Of a stretch of 64,000 bases of DNA, positions 12,412-22,115 are shown piece after piece. The stretch's first letter is position 1. The number at the start of each line of letters is the position of its first letter. Below the pieces are notes generated by a model. The model had not been told where the DNA came from, searched no databases, and was given only the letters and a program-made list of their open reading frames with translations. Source of the DNA: Hemileia vastatrix (taxonomy: Eukaryota; Basidiomycota; Pucciniomycetes; Pucciniales; Zaghouaniaceae); NCBI GenBank assembly GCA_030280995.1, contig JASXTE010000009.1:32200501-32264500 (forward strand). The letters are read 5' to 3'. Position numbers and translations under genes: made by a program.

Positions 12412-13020
12412 TACCTCCTGGAAGAGGCTAAACTAACAAGTTATGTTAAATTTTGTTTTTCTAAAAAAGGACTCACAGGAGGCTTCGACACAGTTGTGAC
12501 GGATAGAGGGCACTAACTGGAAGTTAGGCGGACTATGGCTGAACAGGCAACTGGCATAAGCGCTTAGATGAGGGCGTAGACAAAAATGAAATCTTATATA
12601 TTTTCATTGTTAGAGGGGACATGACCAAATAGGTAATTGGATTAAAGGAGATGTGTACCATGTAAACGCAAAAGACGCTGGGAATTTAGCCAATGGGTTA
12701 ACTAACCAGGAGTGGAATAGCGATTTATAGATGGGGCGCTCTACGGTTCAATTCTTATTTTACATGGTATATTGCTGTATCACAGTAGAGGTGGTAAAGT
12801 TTTATGATATAAAGTTAATTTGGGATTTTTTTGAGGGTTTTACAGTTTTTTAAAGAAAGTAGAGGGAGCAAAGTTAGGCGCTCTAAAGGTATGGAAGACA
12901 GGTGTAATAAAATAGCGCCATGTCTAAAAAGATTATTTGAAGGCATAGCATGAAAAATATATGAAGACTATGTACAGGGAGAATGGACAGAGGAGGCTCA
13001 TAAGGAGAGGCGCTAGTGGT
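12412..13020. other. Noncoding spacer after T2 integrase
   Basis: About 600 bp with no convincing reading frame on either strand. It begins with a short CCTCCGGAATGAGG-like repeat also seen after the relic integrase near 18300-18370. It separates the sense genes from the opposite-strand genes. Confidence 0.5.
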
Positions 13021-13820
13021 CTATTCAGTATCAGGCTGAAAGCTAATAGGATATCCTTTCCAGTCTTCAGGCATAACGAAGTGACGGGGATTGGCGGGGA
13101 GTCCAAGAATAGTTGATGAGCTGATTTTGTTAATTAGTTGACCTATCATTTCTATATTAGTATAGCAAGAGTCAATTTCAGTGTCAGAAAAAGCTGGTGC
13201 GTTATTGTAGGATAGGGACATAGCATCATATATAAGACAAAGTCTGGAAAACACTCGCATGGAATGGACAAAGGGTAAAGGAATGGGAAACCATCCCAAG
13301 GAGATGGATTCATTGAAGCCTGACAGGAAGCTAATAAGCAAGAAGAGCATAAGTATTGTGAAGGATACTTACTTGCTAATAAGTTTTGTGGGCACGCTGA
13401 CAGTGAAGTAATGGTAACCGCATCAGGAGCAGCTGTATTGGAGCCTGAGCGCATGGAAGCACTGGAACTCGAAGGGGGAGAAAGTGTAGCGCTAGGCTGT
13501 ATGGATATTTCGCGCCTGGGAAAACTAGGAAGTGATGGCGACTCATAAGGAACATTATTATTATTAGTGGAAATAGTGGGACTAGTTGTGGTAATTATGG
13601 GAGCGCTACTAGTAGAGCTAGGTGGAAAGCAAATATAACCAGTAGGCTGAAGAGTATTCTGGTTAAGGGAGGTATTGCAAGTTTTGTGGTATCTAAAGTA
13701 ATTATCACTGGCAGGTCTAAAAGAGGCATACCCCCAAGGTCTATAAAATGTACAGTTCAAGTTATGGCGTTTGCAAAATGAGCAAGCTTGATCTCTGGGA
13801 ACTGTGCAATATTGAGTCAT
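13021..13820 (-). CDS. Opposite-strand Cys-rich gene 2 of T2
   Basis: Two-exon model on the minus strand: 13820-13373 and 13319-13021, joined by a 53-nt intron (GTAAGTAT ... CCTGTCAG) that keeps frame, giving 248 residues with no internal stop. The N-terminus has CTVPRDQACSFCKRHNLNC, where CX2CX6C is one half of a Zn2Cys6-like pattern; Ser/Pro-rich middle; C-terminal tail ends FQPDTE. A TATAAATAG lies about 40 nt upstream of the ATG. A decayed relative starts at 20641. The gene is antisense to the retrotransposon and stands tail-to-tail with integrase. Function unknown; a DNA- or RNA-binding role is inference. Confidence 0.65.
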
Positions 13821-13857
13821 GATGTTAGGATAGAGGAAATTCAGGTTATTAGAAGGG

Positions 13858-13866
13858 CTATTTATA
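13858..13866 (-). promoter_or_regulatory. TATA box of opposite-strand gene 2
   Basis: TATAAATAG on the minus strand, 38-46 nt upstream of the ATG at 13820, inside the T2 internal region. It suggests an independent antisense promoter. Confidence 0.55.
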
Positions 13867-14316
13867 GGTTAACAATAGCATTAAAAAGAAGTCATCAGTT
13901 GCGCCACGTCTGACTTGAGCACTGGATGGTTTCTAAGAAGCTAGTAAGAAGCGTTTCTCATAATGAAGAACCCAAGGAAAGATGAATTGTTACAATCAAG
14001 GGAAAGGCATGTATTGCGAAGGTTTAAAGATTGAAATAAAGCGCATACGTAAATGATGCAGGAGAAGTAATTGCTGTAGCAACAATCTCAAGTTGTTATT
14101 TTTTATTATTTGTGGTTTCATCTTTCATAGGCACTTAGTAGAAGGGTGCGCTGCTTAGAGAAAGGATGATATTTTTTGGGGCAACTCATCTCGTGGTTGT
14201 AGAGTTCTCACAGGAAAGTTAAGTGAAAATAATAATAAAAATAAATAAATATATATTACAATTTTTTACAAGGCTATATACATTACAAGGAATAAATACA
14301 AAAGAAAATATTTTTT
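13867..14316. other. Spacer between the two opposite-strand genes of T2
   Basis: About 450 bp, AT-rich, no convincing coding frame. It should hold the promoter of gene 2 (13021-13820) and the 3' end of gene 1 (14317-15370), which are in tandem on the minus strand. Confidence 0.5.
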
Positions 14317-15370
14317 TTAATATTCTGCTTCATCAAAGATTGGGACACAGAAAGCCCAATCGTTAACAGCTACTTTCATGTTTTGTTGCAAGGCAGCTAT
14401 TAGTTGTTTTTGCTTATTATACTCAGCGCAAGTATAAACCTGAACCTCCTCAAGGAATGTTTTGATGGCCCCAATCATATTATTCATACGACGCATGGTC
14501 GCATCGTAAGGAGTGCAGGCAATTTGTTCTGCAAATTCCCAGTTTTGAGCCATGGCGGGCTCATTGTCATCTACTACCGGAAAGTTCATGGTTGGCCATA
14601 CGTCCGGAGTGACAGTATTGAAGCCCGGCTGCATATCAGTCCAGTCAGGAGTGGGCAAACGAGGAGTAGGATCAGGAGTAGCCATCGTATCCCAGACGGG
14701 ATCTTCTTCCAAGGTAGGAAGGAATATTGGAGTGATAGGAGGTGGAGGCATTTCAGCGTAAGGAGTACCTGGCACATTCTACATAAAAAAAAAAAAGAAA
14801 AAAAAGAGAAAGAGAGAATTTTAGTGTTAGAAAGGGAAGAAGTAAGAAAAAGAAACTTCCTGTACTTTCCTCCAAGAAAAAAGATTTAGGGACAGAAGCG
14901 ACGCTACTGTGAGTAGGCTCGCAGTAACCAACCTTGGCTTGTTTGTTGCCAGGAGGGGTAGCAGGAGCAGGCGCCGGGCGCTTGACGGTCATTTGACTCA
15001 TCATATTTGTTGTAGAAGCATTTGGGTCCAGGTGCACGACAGTGGGTGGCCCATTGTAACTGCATTTCTTCTTGCGTTGCTTGCAGTAATCGCATGACTA
15101 GGAATAAAAAGAAAAATGAAAGGTTAGTAACAAATGGGAAGGAGAATGAAGAGAACTTACAGTGAAGAAAGTATTGCCACGGCGGGCTTTTGAAAAATGA
15201 CATGGAGTTATGCAATTTTCGATGCAACGAGTGCATCTCGTCCCACCCATCAGTGTGGTTATGGGCATTGTTGGGGAAGAAGTAGGGGGCTGAGTGCGCA
15301 CAAAATGTCAAATAGCGTGCACGATGTTGGCGGTATTTTCAGCGTTAGGATGGGTTCTTCTGGTATTCAT
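14317..15370 (-). pseudogene. Opposite-strand Zn-cluster gene 1 of T2
   Basis: Three-exon model on the minus strand: 15370-15161, 15097-14933, 14778-14317, all phase 0. Introns are 63 nt (GTAAGT ... CCTAG) and 154 nt (GTTGGT ... TGTAG); exons total about 277 residues. One in-frame TGA (15308-15310) lies in exon 1, fitting CGA to TGA. Exon 1 has CTRCIENCITPC and exon 2 SCDYCKQRKKKC, together CX2CX7CX14CX2CX6C, close to the fungal Zn2Cys6 cluster and with a basic second half. A Pro-rich middle and an alpha-helical C-terminus (MRRMNNMIGAIKTFLEEV) follow. It starts 143 bp from the 3' LTR. Nucleic-acid binding is inferred. Confidence 0.6.
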
Positions 15371-15471
15371 TGTGAAAGATAAAAATAATAAAGATAATAA
15401 GAAAAGAGAAGAAGAAGATGACGAAGGAAAAGGATAGAAGATGGAGGAAGAAAACGCTGCGAGACGCAGGG

Positions 15472-15479
15472 TATTTATG
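15472..15479 (-). promoter_or_regulatory. TATA-like box of opposite-strand gene 1
   Basis: CATAAATA on the minus strand about 105 nt upstream of the ATG at 15370, just inside the 3' LTR boundary. It sits beside a CTGCGTCTCGCAG inverted repeat. Confidence 0.4.
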
Positions 15480-15500
15480 GGCTCCTGGGGACAGTTGCGA

Positions 15501-15512
15501 GTAGAGGGAGGA
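15501..15512 (+). other. T2 polypurine tract
   Basis: GTAGAGGGAGGA directly before the 3' LTR, the usual plus-strand primer position. The same tract (CAGAGGGAGGA) precedes the LTR at 46472. Confidence 0.7.
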
Positions 15513-16851
15513 TGTGGTACGCCTCTCGCAGGAAGCATGATTTTAGACCAATCAGCGCGCGTAGTACAGGAAGAAAAAAGGGGAGTTAGCGCAGCAGGAA
15601 ATGTTAAAATATAATATGTATTTGTGTGTTTCAAGGAACAAAGGAAATGGAAGCGCGGAAAAAGATTAAGGGTCTGTGCGCTCGGATTTTGCAGCAAGAT
15701 GTGCCGCACAATAGGGAGTTGTGTATTATTAACTTAGGACTATTACATGCTAAACAATATGGATTTGGGCTTTCCAAAAAGTATGTGTTACGCATTAAGA
15801 AGAAAGTCATGGATTAAGGACGACTCAAGTGCATGGTATGCTGTACCGCGGCCAGTTGGGAAACTTACTGTGACAAGTAATGAAGAAGGCTGAATAGTTA
15901 AGCAAGCTGTCAGAACTATAAACCTAGTATTAAAGCAAAGAGAGTGGGGACTCAATCGTAAAACTACCCAAGAGTTAAGGCAACTAGACGCAGCGTTAGG
16001 ATAAGTCAAACCTGGAACTAGCACTGAAACAAAACAAGGTATAGTTAAAAGTGCATATGTGGAGAATCAGTGAAACAAGTTAATACTAGTGTTAGTAATT
16101 ATAGGGTCTGATTTAGGAGCTGTAGTTGTTGCAAGCAGTGCAAGTAGCGTAATAATAAATTAGTTATTGTTTTACTAATGTGGCGCTAGAGTCAGCGCTG
16201 GAGATCCATTAGGGAACTGTGTCTTGAGCACTGGAAGAATATAAAAGGAGGACTATTAGGTAGGGACAAAAGGAGAGGACTGGTCGAAATATCTATTTAG
16301 TTAATAAAATAAGAAAAATTGCATTAGTCGTCATTTTAAAAAGCAGATCATAGAAAAATCAATATAGAGATATACGTGTAGCTATAGTCATAGTACCCAG
16401 TATAAGATATTAGATCTTTTTTGATTAATTTTTTGAGAGAATATTAAAAAAGTATTTTCTGAGTCTTTTAGAGTTTGTGCGTCTGTGTGTGTATTTCATA
16501 TAGTGTAGTGAAAGAGCGCAATATAAAGAGAATATATAGATTCAGTGGGATTAACTATTATTAGAGATATTTTATTACTATAATAAGGCATATTCAAAGA
16601 GAGCGCTTCAAGGGGGAGTAGCTGTGGATAATAGCACTTGTTAAGAATAGAAATATCCAGATAGTAATACTTGTTTTTTCCTTATCTTTAACTCATCTCA
16701 ACTTATAAACTTTCTAGTCAAATATTCGTGTTACACATTATTACACTGTCTTTAAAAATAAGAGTGGCAGGGGCTTCTTTTTATAAATTAAAAAGGAGAA
16801 CCAACCCATCTCGCATTGTTTCTACTACTTAGTACTTTAGAACAGTCTACA
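15513..16851 (+). repeat. T2 3' LTR
   Basis: 1339 bp, direct copy of 4610-5951 with scattered substitutions and small indels, so the insertion is not recent. TATA at 16240-16248. Flanked on the right by the ACGT target copy (16852-16855). Confidence 0.92.
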
Positions 16852-17468
16852 ACGTGAGTATAAAAGATATGAGAACTATGAGAAAGATATCTAAAGAAGG
16901 AATACCAATAGCTAAAAAAGTATAATTAAAATAAAAGGAACTATTTTTACGCTTTTAAATAATCTTAACTAAGTATAAGCAATATTAATTTAACTATTTC
17001 AAGTAAATTAACTATCAAATTAATAGAACAACTAATTAAGTTAATACAGGAACTTTTTAACATGAGAATTTGAATTTAATCATATTAAATTAATGTAGTA
17101 TAATTGGTTAAAATTCTAAGGGTCACAGAAGCACCAAATATTGATGGATATTATTATATGATAGGTTGTATTTAGTTTCATATAAATGTTATTATTAAAA
17201 TTGTTATTACTGTGTAAGTTAAATTTACACTTATAATATAATTTTAAATAATTTGTTAATAAATATAAATCACACCAAGATATTATAAAATATTATATTT
17301 GTTTATGTAATACAATTTATTTAATAATAAAATTAAGTATAATATTTTATTTCATTCACAAAACATTTATAATTTTATTTTAAAAAATTTTTTGTATTTA
17401 CATAAAGTTATTCCTTTACAGTAATTTATTATATAAATTACTGGACTCCTGAGATAGCCTGGCTGACA
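16852..17468 (-). repeat. T1 copy 1 LTR, part 2
   Basis: Continuation of the LTR that breaks off at 4609. It ends with CTCCTGAGATAGCCTGGCTG then ACA, matching the LTR ends at 56643 and, inverted, 49540. With part 1 the LTR is about 1165 bp. Confidence 0.78.
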
Positions 17469-18250
17469 AAGCTCTTATTAATTTGAATTCCAGGAATGTG
17501 GTAGATTTTTTGATGAAAAACTGGGTATATAGGTATGGAATGATGAAATTGGTAACTATTGATAGAGATCATGAATTTGGGACAGAGTTTAGAGAGGCTA
17601 TATAAAAAGTTGGACCAAAGGTTAGGGTAAAAACCCCATATTATCCCAAAGCTGAAGGAATGGTAGTAAAAGGGCATCAATTTACCAAAGATTATTTGGT
17701 TAGAGTGTGTGGATCAAGTTCTGGAAAGTTGTGGCAATATTTACCATTAATATTATTTGCTGAAAGAATCACTTCCAAAAGGAAAACTGGATATTCACCA
17801 TACCAAATAGTTTTTGGAAAGAAAGCATTTTTACCAGTTGATTTAGAGGCTGAATCATATCTTGGAGTCAATTGGGACATGGACAAAGCCACTGAAGAAC
17901 TATTCTGTGCAAGAATGGTTCAGTTAGAAAAGAAAGAAGAAACTCTATAAAAGACATATTCAAAAATGATGAATATTAGGAATCAATAAGTCAGATATTG
18001 GGATAAGCAGTTGGATCATAGGTTACAGAATCCTTTGAAAACTGGAGATATGGTCTTTTTATATAATAGGGGTTTGTAAATTCAATGGGGAAGAATGTTT
18101 TCAGATAGGTGTAAAGAACCATACAAAGTTAAAGAACAAGTATCTGGTGGTTCATATGTGATAGAAAGTTGGATGGAGTTGTTTTGAAGAATAGGGTAGC
18201 TGCTGATCAAGTCAAGCATTTTTATCCCAGAGGTACTGGGTGTGCCAAAG
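17469..18250 (+). pseudogene. Integrase relic of a T2-like Gypsy
   Basis: C-terminal half of an integrase homologous to 11641-12350: NWVYRYGMMKLVTIDRDHEF (second Asp region), TPYYPKAEGMV (catalytic Glu region), then LPLILFAERI, GYSPYQIVFG and FLPVDLEAESYLG. Stops near 17603 and 17948 and a weaker tail (18000-18240) mark decay. The left part is missing where T1 copy 1 begins. The GERGN-like motif reads VVKGHQ. It belongs with the opposite-strand relic at 19499-20641. Confidence 0.75.
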
Positions 18251-19213
18251 TATAGCTCTAAAATTAGAATAAACTACCCACCATCATTTAGAAGTATAAC
18301 TCCGAAATGAGGATAAACCACCCTCTATAGTTTATAATGATTTCCTCCAAAATGAGGATAAACCATTTTAATATTGTTTAAAGAAGATTTACTCTGAAAG
18401 AGAGTATAAACTAAAAATATCATTAAAATTACCAATCATTAAATTTGAATGTTTCAAATTTTGTGGTGAAGAACTATGATGTAATGTATTCATTTATGGT
18501 AGAATTGTTCACATGGGAACCTTCTAAATTTAATATTGGTAAGTTAGGGGGTTATTGATGGGCTGGCTTCTCTATACAAAATTACCGCACAATGTTTGTT
18601 ACCATAGATTCCCTGTTTCTAGTTGAATCCTTGCTTTGTTTTTGTTATATAGGAAGTCCACTAAGACTAAAAACTGGATAAATATGACTACAAAACGATT
18701 ACAATTATTTGAAGCTGGATTCAGAGATTTTTTTATATTTTATTTTTAATTTATGAAGTTTTTTTTTTAAGTTTTTTATGTTAGAATTATATTTTATTTT
18801 CATTTTAAATTTATTAAAAATAAATTTTTCAGAGATAATGATCATTTTGATATCCAATCATTATTACCAATTGGAGGGAGCCCACCCAGTGATTATTTCT
18901 ATTTTTTTGTTATTATAATTTAAAATTTTTCAAAAAACCATTTATGTTTGTTTTCAGTTTCTTTTCTTGTTTATCCCACATCAAGATGCACTTAGATGTG
19001 GGTATGATGTCAGGGGTATGGCTCATCAAATGGCTGGGGGAATCTTTATATATTTAATTTTATTTTTCAAATTTTAGGACATTTTATATATATAAATTTT
19101 TAATTTTTAATTTAAAAATTTCATAACATCTTCAAAAAATAAATATAAATATAATAATAAAAATAAAAAAAAATAAGATAAAAAAAGTAATATGTAGTTT
19201 TTAGGATTTTATA
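18251..19213. other. Noncoding remnant of the T2-like relic
   Basis: AT-rich sequence without credible genes. It has three imperfect copies of a block resembling CCGAAATGAGGATAAACCA (18250-18370), matching the repeat just after the T2 integrase. Otherwise poly-A/T-rich. Confidence 0.45.
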
Positions 19214-19463
19214 CACCACACAATATGGGGGGCTGACATGCTAGCAAGTCCGCAACCTTGGACCCAAACTCACCAAAGACTGAACACATATTAAGCTATT
19301 GATAAAGGAACCGTACAATCAGGGATAAACACCACTCAGAAGAACAGTTTTAGGTGGGTGTTCAAGTAGGGTTCAGTATGAATTCAGTCTGAGTTCCATC
19401 TGAGTTCCATCTGAGTTCAGGTTGAGGACTTGCTAGCAAGTTCACCTCCTATATTGCGTAGTT
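19214..19463. mobile_element. R1 inverted-repeat element (second copy)
   Basis: 250 bp, clear homologue of 8632-8892, with the same terminal repeats, GCTAGCAAGTCC palindrome and internal GAGTTC repeats. Flanked by ATA on both sides (19211-19213 and 19464-19466), a 3-bp TSD different from the other copies. Confidence 0.85.
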
Positions 19464-19498
19464 ATACATATATTTTTTTTTGAGTTTCTCTAAAAATT

Positions 19499-20641
19499 CT
19501 AGCAGGAGCATGAAGAATCAAGGAAGTTTCTCTTTTGATGAAGATGGCACAGTGAAGGTTTCAGGAGAGGCTTATGAAATCTTTTAATTTCTTCAAATTG
19601 ACAACATTGTTTATGTTCCAGCCAAATGGCTAATTTAAAGTGGCATTTTAAAACTTGCTCTCTGGTAAATACTTCTGCATAATCTTCTGGTGGATAATCT
19701 TTGTAATGGGAAAAGTTAACATTAAAAATCAAATATAGTTGTTGAGTGACCTCATTTCATTTCACCATAGTTGAAGTGCATTCTGCATCAGGGATAAAAT
19801 AAGCAGATGGATAATAACAGGACTCAGAAGAATATATATTAAGTCATAAATAAAAGAATTAAGAGAAATATTATAAAGATAAATGATTATATTAATTGCA
19901 TACTAGAGTCAACTGTGTTAATTTCAAGATTTAAAGGCAGGCTTGGCAGAAATATTTCTTCAAGAAGGGAAGAGTATGGATTTTGAATGTTGTGATATGA
20001 AGGTGTTTTTAGGAAAGCTATGATGTCTCTTGAAGGAGCAGGGATTGGAGATCCATTACATGAAGGAATAATTCTTTTCATACAGAAAATAATTGGAGAG
20101 CCAGGAGATCTACATCTTTTTTATGATTAAGAAGGACAATGAGGGCAGCTAAAATTTGAGTTTAGGAGGAATAAGTTCTGTAATAGGAGGTAGAGAGAAA
20201 GAAGAAGGAGAAGGAGATACATCCAGAACTGATTTAGGTGAATTCAACATCACTTTTAGAGAAGTAGATGTTCTAAGGATGACAGAAGAGAGTCTTGATT
20301 GGAGAGAAGGAGAAGCATAAAGAGCAGAAGGAGGTGGACCCAGAGAATCAGTGCCAGAAGGAATATTTAAAAAGGCTGATGGTTTGAAAGGTGTAGGTTT
20401 TTTGGAGTAGGATGATTTTGGAGAAGGAGTAGGTCATGCAATGAGAGGCAAAGCTGGTAGCAGGAAAGGGGAATGAGCCATATTTGAGGCCAGATCATTT
20501 TCTCTTATTCTCAAAGCAGTTGTAACAGGAATTGTTGTAGGTATATATTTTCTTGTTATAGGTGAGGGTGCACTCTTTATAGGTAAAGAAGCTGTAATCA
20601 CAGGCTTGGTCACTAGAAGCAGTGAAGTTTGAAGGAGTCAT
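19499..20641 (-). pseudogene. Opposite-strand Cys-rich gene relic of T2-like Gypsy
   Basis: From ATG at 20641 the frame reads MTPSNFTASSDQACDY and stops at a TGA (20495) after 48 codons. SDQACDY resembles RDQACSF of the gene at 13820. If Ser17 and the TGA replaced cysteines, spacing would be CX2CX6CX14CX2CX6C, Zn2Cys6-like. Ser/Pro-rich fragments follow; open pieces at 20081-19887 and 19732-19499 may be its C-terminal part. It lies downstream of the relic integrase, in the same relative position as the T2 genes. Decayed. Confidence 0.45.
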
Positions 20642-21183
20642 CTTTAAAATTTGTTAATTAGGATGAAAAAGGATAACCTGGATAGGAAAATGGGAAAGGG
20701 AGAAAAATGTGGTGAATATGGGCTCAAGGATAGTAGAAGGCAGTTGGAGTTGACTTAATTATTGGTCTACTATGACCTAAAACTGGACATGAACTATAGG
20801 ATTTGGTCCTCTATGACCTTAAACTTAAAATAACAGCAAAATGTCAATCACTGGTCCCCTATGACCTTAAACTGGAAAATTACTTTCAATTTGATCCACC
20901 AATACTATAAGCTGGAAATTGATTAAAAGTTTGGATTTAAGCATATAAGGAGGGAAAGTTAATCTAGAGGATATTCAATTCAGTAATTTTTAAATTTATC
21001 ACTGGTTCATCAGTACTCAAACTGGTACTCACTCATTTGGACAACTCAGTCATTAATGAAAACAGTGCAACTAACTTTAGGCAATAGAGATTTCATTGAA
21101 TGGATTTATTTAGAATTAGAAAGATGAAGATTTAAAAGGTTATTTCTGAAGATTGTTAAAAGTCAAAAATATAGGTGCTAAGA
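20642..21183. other. Repeat-bearing noncoding end of the T2-like relic
   Basis: No gene seen. Three direct copies of a short block resembling CTATGACCTTAAACTGGAAA lie at 20765-20880. The right edge is the R2 terminus at 21184. Confidence 0.4.
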
Positions 21184-21267
21184 CACCACGGGAAATCTAG
21201 GGGTGAATTGCTAGCAATCCCCTCTCTTGAAATTTAGAGTGTCCCTTAAATATGCCAGGTTAATGAA
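21184..21267 (+). mobile_element. R2 repeat, left part
   Basis: Starts CACCACGGGAAATCTAGGGG with the palindrome ATTGCTAGCAAT. It matches 155-238 inverted. It breaks at the T3 insertion; the last five bases ATGAA (21263-21267) recur at 29732. Confidence 0.75.
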
Positions 21268-22044
21268 TGTCACGCGCCACGTGACACTCGAGGCGAAAGC
21301 AGCTCATTAAATCAATAATATCGAGTCCTAAATCTATACTCAAAGAGCAGAAAGCAATTCTCCATAGCAACTGCGATTCCCCTTTGTGTACTTACTATTC
21401 AACTGTGCTAGCCTAAACTCTAAATCTAAATTAGTCAACTTCCCAATAGGGTGCCTTAGTCCTTTTCAATAAGCGACGCACAGCGCTAGGTTCAACGAAA
21501 TAGTACAGTAGTAGTTTTTAATTAAAGTTATGTTAATTAATTAAAAAGGGGTAAATTGAGCATGGATGGGTATTTAGTGAAGAGGGTCTAAGTGTATGTT
21601 AGTAATGGTCAATGGAATGGGAATGGTGCGATGGAAGGGAGGTCAATGCGAGGAGGAACAAAGGATATAAAAGGGGTTGGGTATTTGGTTTGATATTCCT
21701 TAGAATTAAATTATAAAAAAATTTTATTTACATTAATAGTGGTAAATCCTTAAAAGTTAAAATCATTGTTATTGTATCTTTCTTTTATTTCCTCAATATT
21801 CATTTCTAAATCCTAAATCTTTGATTATTGAGTTTCCAACACTTCGTGAGATCTTAAGAATTCCTATTACCTTTGAAACTAGTTTATAATTCTTCTCGAA
21901 CGAACCTCGAACCTGTAGCTCTTACTTTGAGTGACTTTCGAACCATTTCCTCGAATCATTCCTCTGTGCCTCGAAGAAGTTTCTAAATCCCTCATCTCAC
22001 TTTCAGGAACATCCTCGACCTTGTGCGTAGGTTGTCCGGTGACA
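21268..22044 (+). repeat. T3 5' LTR
   Basis: 777 bp, starting TGTCACGCGCCACGTGACA (a 7-bp inverted repeat at the very tip) and ending GTGACA. TATA at 21666. No convincing primer-binding site follows the end; the next bases are GTATAATTTAATTC. Confidence 0.95.
21666..21674 (+). promoter_or_regulatory. T3 LTR TATA box
   Basis: TATAAAAGG, repeated at 29353-29361 in the other LTR; about 400 bp into the LTR. Confidence 0.6.
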
Positions 22045-22115
22045 GTATAATTTAATTCTCCGCAGTTCTCATTCTTTGCACTACTATTTCCTTTTAGGTG
22101 TTTTTAAAATTTTAA

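Larger units (their letters stand above)
4610..16851 (+). mobile_element. Ty3/Gypsy retrotransposon, family T2 (complete, inactive)
   Basis: Complete 12.2-kb element bounded by direct LTRs (4610-5951 and 15513-16851, starting TGTGGTAC, ending TCTACA) and flanked by ACGT on both sides. Sense order is gag, protease, RT-RNase H, integrase, so Ty3/Gypsy type, without a chromodomain. Two genes lie on the opposite strand before the 3' LTR. A 261-bp R1 element sits inside pol. Several stops and frameshifts make it non-functional. It is inserted in the LTR of T1 copy 1, so it is younger than that copy. Confidence 0.92.

Noticed and set aside
15788..16024. Small reading frames inside T2 LTRs (also 4600-5106)
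   Set aside because: The same frames occur in both LTRs, overlap promoter sequence and have no homology signal.
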